Positions 48,460-61,615 of a stretch of DNA of 64,000 nt are shown here, piece by piece. This DNA is from Ornithodoros turicata (lineage: Eukaryota > Arthropoda > Arachnida > Ixodida > Argasidae). How positions within the stretch are numbered: position 1 is the stretch's first letter; each line of letters begins with the position of its first letter. Below the pieces are notes generated by a model, which had not been told where the DNA came from, made no database searches, and worked only from the letters and a program-made list of their open reading frames with translations. The translations under genes were made by a program, and so were the position numbers. The stretch spans positions 9,027,187 to 9,091,186 of the forward strand of contig NC_088206.1 in assembly GCF_037126465.1 (NCBI RefSeq). The letters run 5' to 3'.

Positions 48460-49730
48460 TGTTTCTGTTCACTCCGACGTGTAGTCGCTTCAGTGTTTCC
48501 TGCCGCTCAACAGTGACAACACACGGGCTGTATGTTTCCTGCCTGGTATCGCTTTCCCCATTGTGGGTTGTGCTGGCTGCAATACGTTACAGCAGTACGT
48601 TTCTGCGCACGAGAGAAAAAAAAAATGGTTGGAGAAAGCACGTGACAAAGCGTCTGTCCACTCAGAAAGCAGCAAGAAGGGGGTATTCGCGGAGGGGCCG
48701 CGGCGGATTCCATTGGGAGGGCAGATTTTGCCCCGTGCTGGGTGGGGTTTGAGTGTGTGCTGCCAGCGGGGTCACACGGGTTTGTTTCGTCAATGCTAAA
48801 AATCGTTCAAGGTACGAAGCGCGTGCGCTGCGCATAGCGCGTGAGCCCGTGCTGGTTCACTTGGTCTCGTGGCTCCAAAAACTATTGCTCGTTTGAGCAA
48901 ACCTTTTGCCGTTGCTCCACCAATGAAACATTCAACATCTGAGACGGTTCTGCCAATGGAACAGTTTTTGTCCCTTCCCGGGGAAAATACTACCTTATTT
49001 AAGAGCGATCCAATGAGACCGTTCTACGTCCATGAGGGGAAAGGGAAAAGCTGAGGGACTGCCCAAAAGGCTGACCTTCTTTCATAGCGTATAGCATGCA
49101 GGAGTCATCAACTCCTTATCTGATGCTTTTTGGACCTCTTTGTACAATGGTCGGAGTTAACGTTTGCGTAGAGGCTCGGATGGGACATTATGACTACAGT
49201 ACTTCTGTGAAACGCTTGAGAAGTGGATTTTCCACCTTCGCCCAAGCATTATTTGCGGCCACTTGCACTTCACACAAATCTACGTAGAACACTTTTTTTT
49301 TTCTTTCAATCACAAGATTTTCTGACAACACACTGGTTTGGACGTTGATTGCGTGTTATGTTGAATATTAGCTTGGTTACAGACAGCTTTGAATTAGGAT
49401 CACATTTATTGTGCAGCGTTGTTACGCATGGCAACTTTCATTTCACATGATCGATTCGTGATCCAAGCACTAGCCATCAATTTAGTTAGCTTTTCACATG
49501 AGAAGGAAACAGAGTATCATTTTCAGTGTCATCAATAACATACTCATGAAGTATGAAAGCACACACAGTCCATTAGACAAGCATGGAACACTAAAATGTG
49601 CACTGTGAGAGCAGTGCTGCAGTTGTTGCTAACACATTGAGGAGAAAACAGTCCAGCATACAGCAATGTTTCTGTCCAAACACAGAGCTTGGCGCAAAAG
49701 AAGACCCGAGTGCCTAGGTCAGAAACATTA
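48460..49730. other. Intergenic sequence
   Basis: No recognised gene or transposon. Several 60-80-codon frames on both strands without domains. Confidence 0.4.
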
Positions 49731-49736
49731 ACACGC

Positions 49737-49879
49737 ACAATTATCAGAATGCTTGTCACAGTACTGAACTTTTGCTTCCATAATTTTTCGTACTTGAAAG
49801 CTAATGTTGCACAAGCTTTCAAGTATGAAAAATTATGGAAGCAAAAGTTCAGTACTGTGACAAGCATTCTGATAATTGT
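49737..49879. repeat. 143-bp hairpin with 66-bp arms
   Basis: ACAATTATCAGAATGCTTGT and onward pairs with the right arm over 66 bases with one mismatch around an 11-nt loop. It lies beyond the presumed RCC1 polyadenylation signal. Confidence 0.9.
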
Positions 49880-50082
49880 TAATATGGCACATCATCGGTA
49901 CATAGTGGTTGTTGCAAATTCACAATACAAGTCATAATGAATAATGAAAACTATGTGCAACTTGAATTTGAGAATTCACCTTGTGACAATAAAAAAGAAA
50001 AATAAGTGAAATCCAGGCTGTGTTAAATATGCAAGAAGAATATGCGTATAATGCTAGAAGAATCTAAATCAATAGTAACAAG

Positions 50083-50088
50083 TTTATT
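50083..50088 (-). terminator. Candidate polyadenylation signal for RCC1
   Basis: AATAAA on the minus strand, about 380 bases after the RCC1 stop codon. Confidence 0.4.
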
Positions 50089-50469
50089 ATGTGCCAATGT
50101 TGATCTAGGTTGAGCCAACAAGCTTTCCCCATCAATTTCTACACACAAAAATGACCATATAAATTAAATGAAATATATAATAGGATATCATGTGTGGAAA
50201 TGAGCTTTTCGCCTGCCATAATGTTGTTGTTTAGGTGAGCATGTTTTCAAAAATTAAAGCAGCAAATCTGCCATTTCGCATTTGCAGTGATACTTTTTCG
50301 TAGGTGTATTTTATTACTCTCTCCACTGAATATCCTTTCATCTAGTAGTCAGGCAACTCCACTATGGCATTCTGAACCAAGATCGTGCAAGATCCTTTTT
50401 TATTTGGTAAATCGCTAAAACTCGCTAAAATTGTGGCAGTTAAAATTGTGGTAATTTACATTGTCCTCG

Positions 50470-53400
50470 TCACAAAGATGACTCAGTTGCTAAGATTACG
50501 GTGTGCTGACCCCCACCGGACACAAGAAGGGTCTTCCGAGATGACAGAGCCTTGCCAGCCATAACTTTCGGCCAGTACACGTCTTCCTCATCTCCGTGGC
50601 CCAGCTGTCCATTGGTGCCCATACCCCATGAGTAGGCCTCACCTGCAGAAAGGCCTCAGTTATGGTATCGTATTTGCTAGTCAGGGACAGCAGAGAGTTC
50701 ACTACATGGCAGACACTGTTTGGAGCAGAAATTTCTGCAAGTGTCGCCTGCTGTTGAAAGTCGCTACAACACGCAGCTCACACCTGACAGTGAGCATATG
50801 TGCAGTCCATCAAAGTCACGTGTACTTCAATGGGGGAAAACGCTCGGCAATTCGAATACATGAACGTACACAGCGGCTTATTCAAACAAGATATCCCAAC
50901 CGCTCCTGAATGCGTATCAGCCAGGAAGCATCCTGCAAGTACCTGCGCAAGAGCAAAGTACCTGCAAGCAAAAGTACCTGCGCTGCTGGTGCACGAGGGA
51001 CATATTTATCTACTAATGCGTTAGGAGTGTCAAAATGGAAAAAGTGGATGAGGCTGCATCAACGACATCCTCATCGCTGCCGTACCTTTTATGTTTTTAC
51101 CTTCTACTTTTTTTTTATGTTGCTCGTGCCGAAGACCACGTTGATGCTACTGAAGTGCCGAATGATGAAGTCAAGCCAGCGCTCGATCAGCAACGAATAC
51201 GAGTGTTTGCCTCAACACATATATCACAGTGACATCATCGACATCCCCACCTAAATTTGAGGTCGACATTCCAGTACGGTATTTCCGATATTCATCTCTC
51301 AAAGACACGCGTAATGAAAGATTAGCTCTCGCAATGTGTCTGCAGCAGAGTGTTCGGTTTCTGCTTGCCCACACGCATAGAAGCACTGCGTTCCCGTTAG
51401 TTAGAACTCCGCTATATTCAAACAAATTTTCGGTCCCCTTAGAGTTTGAACTGGCGGGACTGCGCTCCATGTGTAGCAAGAACACGGAATATCAGATAGC
51501 AGTGACTGGTCGTACACTCACCGGTTGCAGACACAGCAAAAGAAACTATGTTGCCGCACGAAATGTCAACGCACGCAGGCAGCTTTGTCAACTGCTTCGG
51601 CGCAACCTCATCCGAGCCGTCCTCTCCGTGGCCCAGTCTTCCGTACTCTTTCCGGCCCATGCTGTACACAGCTCCCTTGTCGTCCATTAGAAGTGCGTGG
51701 TGCTGGCCTCCACTCAATTTTTCCCACCTGCGATACATTCCAGTCAAAGCTTCGGTTACTTCAAAATTACAGTCAAAAATTGAATTACACCCCTCGGCAC
51801 AAAGCACTGAACGTATGAAAGCAGATAGTTTTTCCCAACACCTGTGAGCTGTGGACGAAACACAGGGTTGTTCTCGTGAAACACCGTTTATTCCGCTCTA
51901 ACTTCCCCCTCTTTCTCCTCTCGGTCGGCCACAATGCGGCACTTGAAAAGTCAACTATGAGGAGACCGAGAATGAGGAGACGTAGAGGAGAAGCAAAGCC
52001 ACAGTTGACAACCAACGAGGTGGACACACTGAATATGAGGAAGAGACGGAGAGCGATCCTTAACTATGTGACTGAATTTTGTCAACCAACGTGCTTGGAG
52101 CCGTTGAAAAATGGGACCGGGGACCAAAACAGGGGTGCTACGGGCAAAACTGATTTTGGAGCACTTTTTGGAGCAGTTAAATTTGAGTTTTGGAGCTCCT
52201 TGGAGCAGTAATTTTGCATACTTTGGAGCATACTGGAGCACAAAAATGTCATGTTCTGGATCAACTTGGAGCACAGCATTTCACATCTTTAATGGCACCA
52301 AGGAAAATAACCACATTTGAAGAAGCATAGGTATAGCATTAGTCCGTGTTAACAAGAAAGGACTCTGCTAATACATTTCCCGCATGTATTAAGTCCATGA
52401 GTGTGTCCGACACAAAGTAGAAAGCATAACTCGGTGAAGAAAGTTAGGAAACATTGTTAAGTTAAAGTTAACAGCAGCCACGCCATGCTGAGCGCACGAA
52501 ATTACGACGTTGCAAAGGACGCACACAGCATCAGTGTCCTTAAATTGTGGTTTGCACCAAACGCTGATGAGGTCATTGTTGGAATGCGCTTCATTTAGCA
52601 CAGTTAAACTGAATTTGGTGCTCCGACCTGCGGCGACAAACGCAACCATTAAATTGATGCGAATCTCTCACGCAACTAAGCTCAGAAAAGCGATCTCTGT
52701 GTTGTAACTAAGCAACAAAGCAAAAAACGGTCGCTATATGCGATCAAAGCTAGCCAAGGTATTGCCACGAAAGTCGGAACTGGGACCACCCTTGTGAAAA
52801 CCGAAAGTGTAATTTACACTTTCGGTTTGGGCGGCTGCGCTGTTTACAGTGAACAGCGCGGCCGCCCATACGTCTCGAACAACAGTATATTGCGATGAAT
52901 TTATTGATAAGGGTCGCAACTGGGAAGCATTACGGGTAAGGCTATATAATATATGTGGAAAAGCTAATTACGTTTGCTTATCTTGACACACACCTACGCT
53001 TGTCGCTGCATATATATACAGTTAACGCCACCGAGGCACCCGCCACACAAACAGCAGGAGACGCAGGAGACACCCTGGCGGTAGAGGTGCGCGCCGCCGC
53101 CGGCCCAAAACGTCTGCACGCCGCCAACGTGGTAATTCGGTGCAAAGTCTGCTTTTCGACCAAAAACGCTCTAAAATCTCTCTGGTTTAAACAGAACTTT
53201 TTGGTCTCATGTTCTGCAATGGTTCACCCTCTTTTATTTTTATATTCGGTGCAGCACTCTGCATATGAGCATTATTCGAACCCACGGCGAAAAAAAGAGA
53301 TCAGCTCGGCGGCCCCGCCGCCGCCGCCGGGCCTCCAGAGGGGTGCATCCAGCTGAGAGCTTTCGACTTTTGCTCTTATGGCGCAATTTCCGCCGATTTC

Positions 53401-56400
53401 ACGTTTTCGGCGCACGATGGCGCAAGAAATCAACCTTGTATCAAAATTGCGCAATTGGCGCAGCCGTAGCACCCCTGCCAAAATGTACCGGGGACCAAAG
53501 CCCGGCACATTTCCGGAAATCGAAAGTGCCGTTCTGAACCATGTGCACAAACTTAGACAGAGGGGCATGGCGGTGTTGTGTGAAATATAATACAGACACA
53601 TGCACAACAAACGGCTTGCAAGATAGGAATTGCCAGCAGTGACTTCAAGGCAAGTCATGGATGTGCAGTCCACTTCATGCGTCGTTTTAGTGTGGGACAC
53701 TAGGAGGAGACTAAATATCGGTGATTTCCAGGGTGTCCGACACTGATGATGCAATGTAACTGCATTGCATAGCAACATTTCAATGCATAAGAGACGACTT
53801 CAGCCTGAACTAATATCCATCAACAAATTACATACATGGCACCAGCTGCTACATAACATAATTAAAGCCTGAAGTTTTAGGGTTTAACCTAATTCTTCCC
53901 CAAATTGAAAGTTGCCTCTTTAGGGTATAGTAATGCATACAAAGGGCCTCGTACTTTCAAGTTTCATGTCTTATGAAATGGTGTTTTACTTCAGGAGCTG
54001 TAAAACAGGGTAAAAACGGGTGAGAGGAACGCTACATTTTCCGATAGAAAATTAAAAAATGGCCCGGTTTGCATTTTATATGCCATGCTGAACATACAGT
54101 GCTTAGCTTTGCCAAGACAGGTAGTTTTTCATATTTTACCCCAAGCGACCACAATGCAAATCGGGTGATATCTGATAAAAACGGGTGTTACTGAGAAAAA
54201 ATCTAAAAGACAAGGCTGTATGCATACACCAACAAGGTTTCATACCTGTGCCCCGAACATGCTGCTAGTAGTCGCGGTTGAAATTCAACTTGACCTTCGC
54301 TCCCTTCAAGGGCACCGAGCTGATGGAAGTTATTCAAACCGAAGCCATAGATTGTGCCCGTTTCCTTGAGTCTCACGTAGGTGCAGTAAGAACCGGTCCA
54401 CAATCCATCCAAGGCTTTGGACTTGCAACCCTTGGGGTAAGGCAGCTTTACAATATCAGGGGTTAAAAGGTAGCCAATTCCTCTTCTGCCGCCTCGTAAA
54501 CTGAAGCAGGATGGCACCCGTCCGAGTTGGCCTTGTTCTGCGCAGCCGACCGTGTACAACGTTCCGTCGTCTCTTAACATGGCCAGGTGGTCGCTGCCAG
54601 ATGAGATCTGTAAGATTATTAATGAAAAATTAGTACAAACTTGTGCTTTTGATTGTTGCGTTCCTCGATGAGTTTCGGACAAGCTTCTTGCACGTGGTTT
54701 TCTTTCACACTGTTTCAACATAAGATTCTGCAGTAGGGCTGTGCACATATTTGAAAACTTCGAATATCGAATCGAATAGTCCTATATTCGATTCGGTTAT
54801 CTAATCGAATAGCGATATGTGAAAATACTATTTGATACGTTTTCCGAATATCGCGTTCAAATAAGGTACCATATTTGCTCGTATATTGGATGCATTCGCA
54901 TATTGAATGCCCCCCAGCTCGATCGCCAAAGTGCGAGTACGGCTGGACTGTATCGTGCACTCCAGAGAGTCTGATACTGTAGGGATCGCTACAGACATCT
55001 TGGAATAAACTGCGACGACGAGGCAGAAATCACGTCGTTTTATTCTGGGGAGATAGCCGGGAATGAACAGATCGCGAAGTTCGGTTCCAGAGAGATCGCC
55101 ACAGCTATCTCGAAATAAAACAAGAGCACAGCTCAATTGTTGGGTTCCAATTTTCCCCCTGCATATTGAACACCCCCCTCCATGTCATGATGTTTTTCAG
55201 GTAAAAAATATGCATTTTATACGACAGTAAATCAGACTTTCTTCTGCCGGACCGCCTCGCTGTATTCTAACGTACGGTTGAATGTCAGCAAGTTGAACAG
55301 TACTGGGAATTACCACTGCAACCCCAACAAAACAGTCCTCTCACTTTGTGGCGTACAAGCTGGCAACAAAAGTGCCCACTCCTGGGAAAATACGTAGTAG
55401 ATGAATTATATTTCTCCATACCAGCGACTTCAGGACGCTTGAATTGCTTTCAGTTTGCACCACCATGGTCACAAATTGTCGCCCGTCACCAGAGCATGTT
55501 GTTCCTGCACGGAAGCAGGAAATGCCTGTTCACAAGGAACTTAAGTGTGCTTCATTTTCTTAAATAAAAATAAAATGTTTGTGTTTTTTGTCCACTGGAT
55601 TAATCGATCTGTATACGTATTCGATTTGAAATTATTTGAAATTATTGAAATTATCCGATTCGGTAGCTTTCAACATTCGATTCATATTCGATTCGAGCTT
55701 GAAAATCACCATTTGCACAGCCCTAACGTTAATATGCGCTCTTTGTGAATTTGATGGAACATGGCTATATAAATACACAATTTCTTGCCCGCAGAGTAAG
55801 AAACACTTGTCCTTGCTTTGCAAATTGTGACTTATGCATGTCACAAAACTTTATCTTACTCAAAGCACCACAGTTTAATTCAAAGCATGTATTTTCATCA
55901 GATAGGTGTTAATCGTTATTTGAACCGGCTACCAAAATTTTGTAACGGTTCAGTGCCAAGATGACGTCAGTAGTTTCGATTCGGTTCAGCACCGGTTGGG
56001 CTAAGATAACGGTATTTCGGTTCAGGTTTGAGTTGGGTTCGACACTCTCTGCTCACAACGGCAAATCCCAGAGCTCCGTGTCTTAAAACCTCACCTTGAC
56101 GACTCTGTCCAGGAGCCTTTTGGGCTTTGCTTCCGAACCTCCGGCAGTCGTCAGCCCCATGGGGCCGCTTGAGTCACGGAAATTGCCCCACACGTACACA
56201 ACACCGGATTGGGTGAGTGCTGCCGAATGGGAGTCACCAGCACAAATCTTTGCCACAGGTTCAGTGAGATCCACTCGTCCTGGGGTGGCTTCCGAACCAT
56301 CCGTGCTCGACGTCACACGCCCTAGCGCGCCCTCATCGTTGCACCCAAACGAATAAATCTGTAAATGTAACGAATAAAGAAAAATGAGTAACACTACAGT

Positions 56401-59400
56401 ACAGTTCTAGGGCATGAAGCACCCATATGTGCTACCCGGCAGAGTTGTACGTAACGCATTACTAGTAATTTCGTTACTAGTAGTCAATTACTTTTTTTCA
56501 GTAATTTTCTAACGTAATCAGTTAATGTTGTGAGCAAGTAATTTTTCAAGTAATCTGATTACAACATTCGGTAATCGATTACTGAGTAATCGATTACTTT
56601 TTTCACCTTCTGTCAACAATGGCAACCCTTTTCAGCAAACCGATTTGTTCTTCTGTTCCACAACGAGATCGACTGAAGCAATGACGCAGAGGTCACTGTG
56701 ACGGCCGTCTCTAGTCCACACGTGTTCCATGCACACAACAGTCATATGATAAACCTTTACAACCGCGACAAACTGGAGCAACAGTAAAATAGGTGACTGT
56801 ATTTATAAGCTGTGCGGGCTGAACATAACAATAGTAACAAAAGGAAGCGGATGTTTCGATGTTGCGTTAAATGTGTATATAAATATGTAATGAACGCGTG
56901 TATGAATTTTGTATGTTGCCTTCAAATGTATTTGTGAGTTTCACTTATCATGTATGTCGGTGTCACAAATTAGAATTTGCAACAAGAGCTGCATGGTTGC
57001 ATTCACTGCAGGCTTGTTGACTTCGCTATGGCCCAAAATTTCAAAGTAACATAAAAAGTAACGAGTTACATTTTTATTCGGTAACGTATTACATTTTTGA
57101 TGAAGTAATTTGTAACAGTAAAGAATTAGTTTTTGTGCAGTAGTAACAGTAGTTGTAATCAATTACGTTTTTTGAGTAACGTGTACAACTCTGCTACCCG
57201 GCAGTGCATAATATGAAAATACTGCAGCCAGACAGAAAAGTTGATAGCTACAGTAGCTTAGCAACACCAGCTATGGAGTTCGCTTGCAAATAACTGGCTG
57301 CAAATTTAATTGGAAGGAATAACTCTCTCCCCCACCCTAAGCCTATTGAAAGCGCAGTTCTGTTTTCATCATTGTTGTCAGCGCCGTGGTGAATAATCAT
57401 TAAACCGAGACCCACTGAGGAAGCTCGATGAATTTAGCGTACACAAGTGAGGCTTGCTTTCAACAACGTTTTCACTATAAGACTGACCCAACACTGCAAT
57501 GTCTAGCTTGAGGAAAGATGTGAGAGGACCACGTGAAAGTTTTAGGTGCTTCTGCTGTTTAGTCACATCTCGTTACCACTTGTGGTTCATTTCGGGCAAA
57601 GCAAGACAAAAGACTGTCCCACAAGAAGGCTGGTGGGACAGCAGGCCTATGACCATGAAAGCAGGAGGACCCATCTTCGGAAGTGCGGTTGCATTATTAT
57701 GGTTGCACAAAGTATGTTCAAAGTATGTTTTTTTTTTTTTTTTAAGGTATCGAATAATGAGGTGACCTCCTATATGTCATAAGAACCACTGTACGTAGGA
57801 CACACGGTAAGTAGTTTTTGAAACCTGTAGCTTATAAGTAGAGCCTGAAGTCTTAGGGTTTTACTTGATTCTTCCCTGAATTTGCACCCGGAATTGAAGG
57901 TTGCCTTTTTAGGGTGAGACCCGATTTTTACCCGGCAAATTGCCCTCACTGGGATGTCTGTAGGAATGCAGTAACTTACGTGTTTGGCAGAAAATGCAGT
58001 TACTGAATATAGTCCAATTGCTGGGAGTAGACATCTTTAATAGTTTGAAACGCACCGGCTTTCAACAAACATAAAAAAATACAGTTAACGTTTCGGGTCC
58101 CATTCAAGTCCCATCATCAGAATGACGCTGTCCTGGTCGTCACCGGGTACTCGAATGGGACCCGAAATGTTAACTGTATTTTGTTACGTTTGTTGAAAAG
58201 CCGGTGCATTCCAAACTATTAAAAATGCAGTTACATCACCGTTTGTACCAAACCACTACAGTTAGTCTGAGTAACTGAGCCTCATTTCTCCCCTAATTTA
58301 GCATACTGGAAGTTTTTTCACCCACCTTTGCATGAATTTAGTGCACACGTTTATTCGCCCGATTTTTACCCCCCCCCCCCCCCCCCGAATTTAGAAAAAA
58401 ACATTTCCTGAAAACTTCAGGCTCTACTTATAAGTTCTAATTAAAATCGATAAGACACTCAGTGTGAGGACAAGGACTTTCCCTGTTTCACTTGTAGCTT
58501 GCCGAAAGCATTTACAATGCACCTTCACGTATCACAGAACCAAATCAACGTAATGGTGACTCTCCAGTCTTGTTAAGAGAAAAAGCATGAACGGGCTCAC
58601 CTCCCCCGATTTTGTGAGGCATAGCGTGTGCATTCCGCCTGCGACCACGTCAACAGCATCGGGAACGCCCGGAACCACTGCGGCCCTCGACTTCTCAAAG
58701 ACGTCTGGGCCGAGACCAAGCTGTCCGACGTCGCCCTGACCCACGACGAGAACTTGGCCGACTGCTGTGTTGCGTTCCACGGAGGGTACCGCTTCTGGAA
58801 TCGTGCCACACAGCAGTTTGTGTGTAGTTAGCAGTGATGGCCACTAACTACTTCTACAGTAGTTTAACTATAACTACTTCGCGATAGAGTAGTTTAACTA
58901 GTAGTTCAACTACTTTTCAAGGAAGCAGTTCAAACTACTTTAACTACTGCAATGTAGTTTAACTACATCTATAAATACTTAATGTTGTCCGCCATCACCA
59001 ATCCCTAAACCCTTGTGTGTTCTTGGACACCTAAATGTGAATCACAAGCAATGATAAACTTTGGCTCAAGCCATTGCTACGATCGTCAAATACAAAGCTT
59101 GCGGCGGGATTCTTCCTGTGCCTACGCAATAAACTAAGTTGCAGAATTATTTCACAGCAAATGAGGCTTCACTAGACAAGCATTAAAAGTGAAGATTTAG
59201 TGCATATGCACGACACAATTGCTCTGCACCTCCGTTCTCATCATAAAAGTAGCTCAAGGTAAAAGTCAGAAGCACAATCGTGCCGTCAAGCTTGCGGCAA
59301 AATCGGAACTAGTTGGCGCCTTCAGTAACCTAACTACAGTAGTGAACTACTTAAAATAGTAGTTTAACTACTAGTTTCCACTACATTTCTGCAAGTAGTT

Positions 59401-61615
59401 GCTAACTACTTTTTAACTACAATCAGGTAGTTTAACTACATATAGTTAACTACTGGCCATCACTGGTAGTTAGTGCTATCAGTTGTCCTTAGAAAGTTGT
59501 TAGTTCTTAGGACTACTGTTGCAAGTGCAACAATTTCTCACAAGGAACCGCCAATAGATGTAGTTTGCTCACTTTCTGTTGCTTTTACTTGCTGCTTCTT
59601 CACTCCCGCTTTTTCGGCAGGCTTCTTTGCAGGAGCAGCTGCAAGAGAGATATAAGCGTAAGACAAAGATATTGGAAATTCCTCAACAAGAAAGAATCCA
59701 CTATCAGTGAAGTCATGGTGACAAGGACACAAAGTAGTAATCAAGGTACAACACATGCGAAATCAGCTTGATGTTGACTATGAAAAAGTAACAAGTCTCT
59801 CTGAGGTAATTGTTACGTAACAAGTCCCCTATTTACCAACTGTTTAGGTTGGTTCGGCCGCACACAAATACGTGTCCAACGCCACAGGGTGTTTGAAGTC
59901 TGCCAGGATTCCTGTCCAATGTGGCTTTTGATAACTGACCACTAGATACTTAGCAATCTATACTTAGGGTTCCGTGTTTTTGGTCTTTATTTTTGGGCGG
60001 ATTCGGCGTATGTTTTTCGGTGTTTATTGATTTTCGCAAAATCTGCGTTTTCCTATGTTTTTCCTGTCGTGTACTTGCTTTACCCGACAGCAAGTCAGCG
60101 AAGATTCTTTCTTCTTCTTTGGCAGCGAATAGAAATCACAATGTAATTTCCCCAAGACGCTCATTCAACATGGCGCTGCTCGCTGCGGTAGCATTTTACG
60201 GAACTAACGAAAAAGTAAACGGACATTTTTCACAGCCATCATATTTCCGTACGGTTTTCTGATCTGCATCGACAACTTGCTGGGCATGTGCAGCAATTTA
60301 TCTCTGTCATCGTTCATCTAATGTCCCTGTATTCGGTGTTTTTTCGATTAAAACCGAAAACGTGGAACCCTATCTATACTGCATAATACCTACTAAACAC
60401 GTTATTAGTTGCTCACAGGGATAACGCACCAAAATCAGCATCCAAGTGCTTAATCGGATCACAATTTTGGGGTATGTGAACCGCATGTGACCAGACTTGT
60501 ACAACATACTCACAAAAAGTTAGTAGTAGTAGATTATAAAGTTACGAAGTTACTCGCAAAAGTATTTAGGACATGTACTCTACTCGAGTTGCTGTATAAG
60601 TCTGCACGCAATGAACAGTACCTCTGGTAAAAACTGAGCGACAATAAGTACTTAGATGAGTAGTGACAACTTCAGAGTAATGATAGTGAGAATGAGTAGT
60701 GATGACGGAGTCACCCGTTCTTTACAAAAATGCTGGATCTTTCTAGGTCTGTACGGAGGGCAACCTGGAAGTGATATTTCGGCACTTTTCTTTTGAACTT
60801 TCCGTTACAAATTTTAACTTGTATCATAGCTGTGTCGTTTTTTGTTTCTTTTGTAGTCTATTGTACTGTATTGCATTAACAATGTGACCTTTGTGGTGTG
60901 CGCCAATACTACGGCCGTAGTATTGACGCACCTGTGGCTGTTCTTGGGCACCAATAAGGGCAAAAAAGGGCAATTACGAGCGTGCTTTTCCGCGCATTTT
61001 CCACGAAATTCAGTTTTACGCCGGTAGAGTTTTCTGTTTCCGACACCAAAGAACCGAAGAAACAAGGCAGGGCGGGAAAGTCACAGGTGTGGCCTTCGGA
61101 TTCTCAGGAGGAAACACCGATAAGGCGGGTCGCTTTCCAAGATAACACGTGGGGCGATTGGTTGATAGAAGGTGTCGACCACTTTTAATATTCGCGCCTT
61201 TTTCGATTGTGCACCAATGACAGAAGAAATTTAAAGTAATCGAGGTAGATTACTTTGACCAGGATAGGGCCCCTGGTCTATTTCAAGTGAAAAATGCCTT
61301 CATAGTATATGATCCCACGCCGCATATTTTCTTTTTTCTATGTGCACAATAGACATGGACTATGCGTACCGAAGAACGGCATTCACGCGAAAATCTCGGT
61401 CGTAAAGTAGAAGTACCTTCTTCTGGGGCTGGAACTTGTGGTTCTTCACCAGCTCTTCGTCTCTTGTTACCTCCCTCATTTTCCTCTGGTGTTGTTTTAC
61501 GCTTGGCTGGGGCGACCTGCTTCGACCCCTTCAAAAAAGCAAATTGAAGAGCTTAATTCGATTCATTAGGGTAAGTGGACACACAACGCAAGCTTACCTT
61601 CTTTGTTCGAGGCAT
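50470..61615 (-). CDS. Regulator of chromosome condensation (RCC1), complete
   Basis: Eight coding exons join in frame to 464 codons plus stop, ATG at 61615 and TGA at 50472-50470. RCC1 is the chromatin-bound nucleotide exchange factor for the GTPase Ran, generating nuclear RanGTP for transport and spindle assembly. The N-terminal 65 residues are basic and low-complexity, with KRK (15-17) and KRRR (28-31) forming a likely bipartite nuclear localisation signal. From about residue 70 the sequence is a seven-bladed propeller. [12 protein letters not shown] matches the first RCC1 signature exactly, and [33 protein letters not shown] and [11 protein letters not shown] match the second. Length is slightly above the vertebrate protein (about 420), mainly from the N-terminal tail. 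All junctions have GT-AG boundaries and compatible phases. The introns are rich in hAT-like elements. The start is chosen because MPRTKK is followed directly by a good donor. Confidence 0.95.
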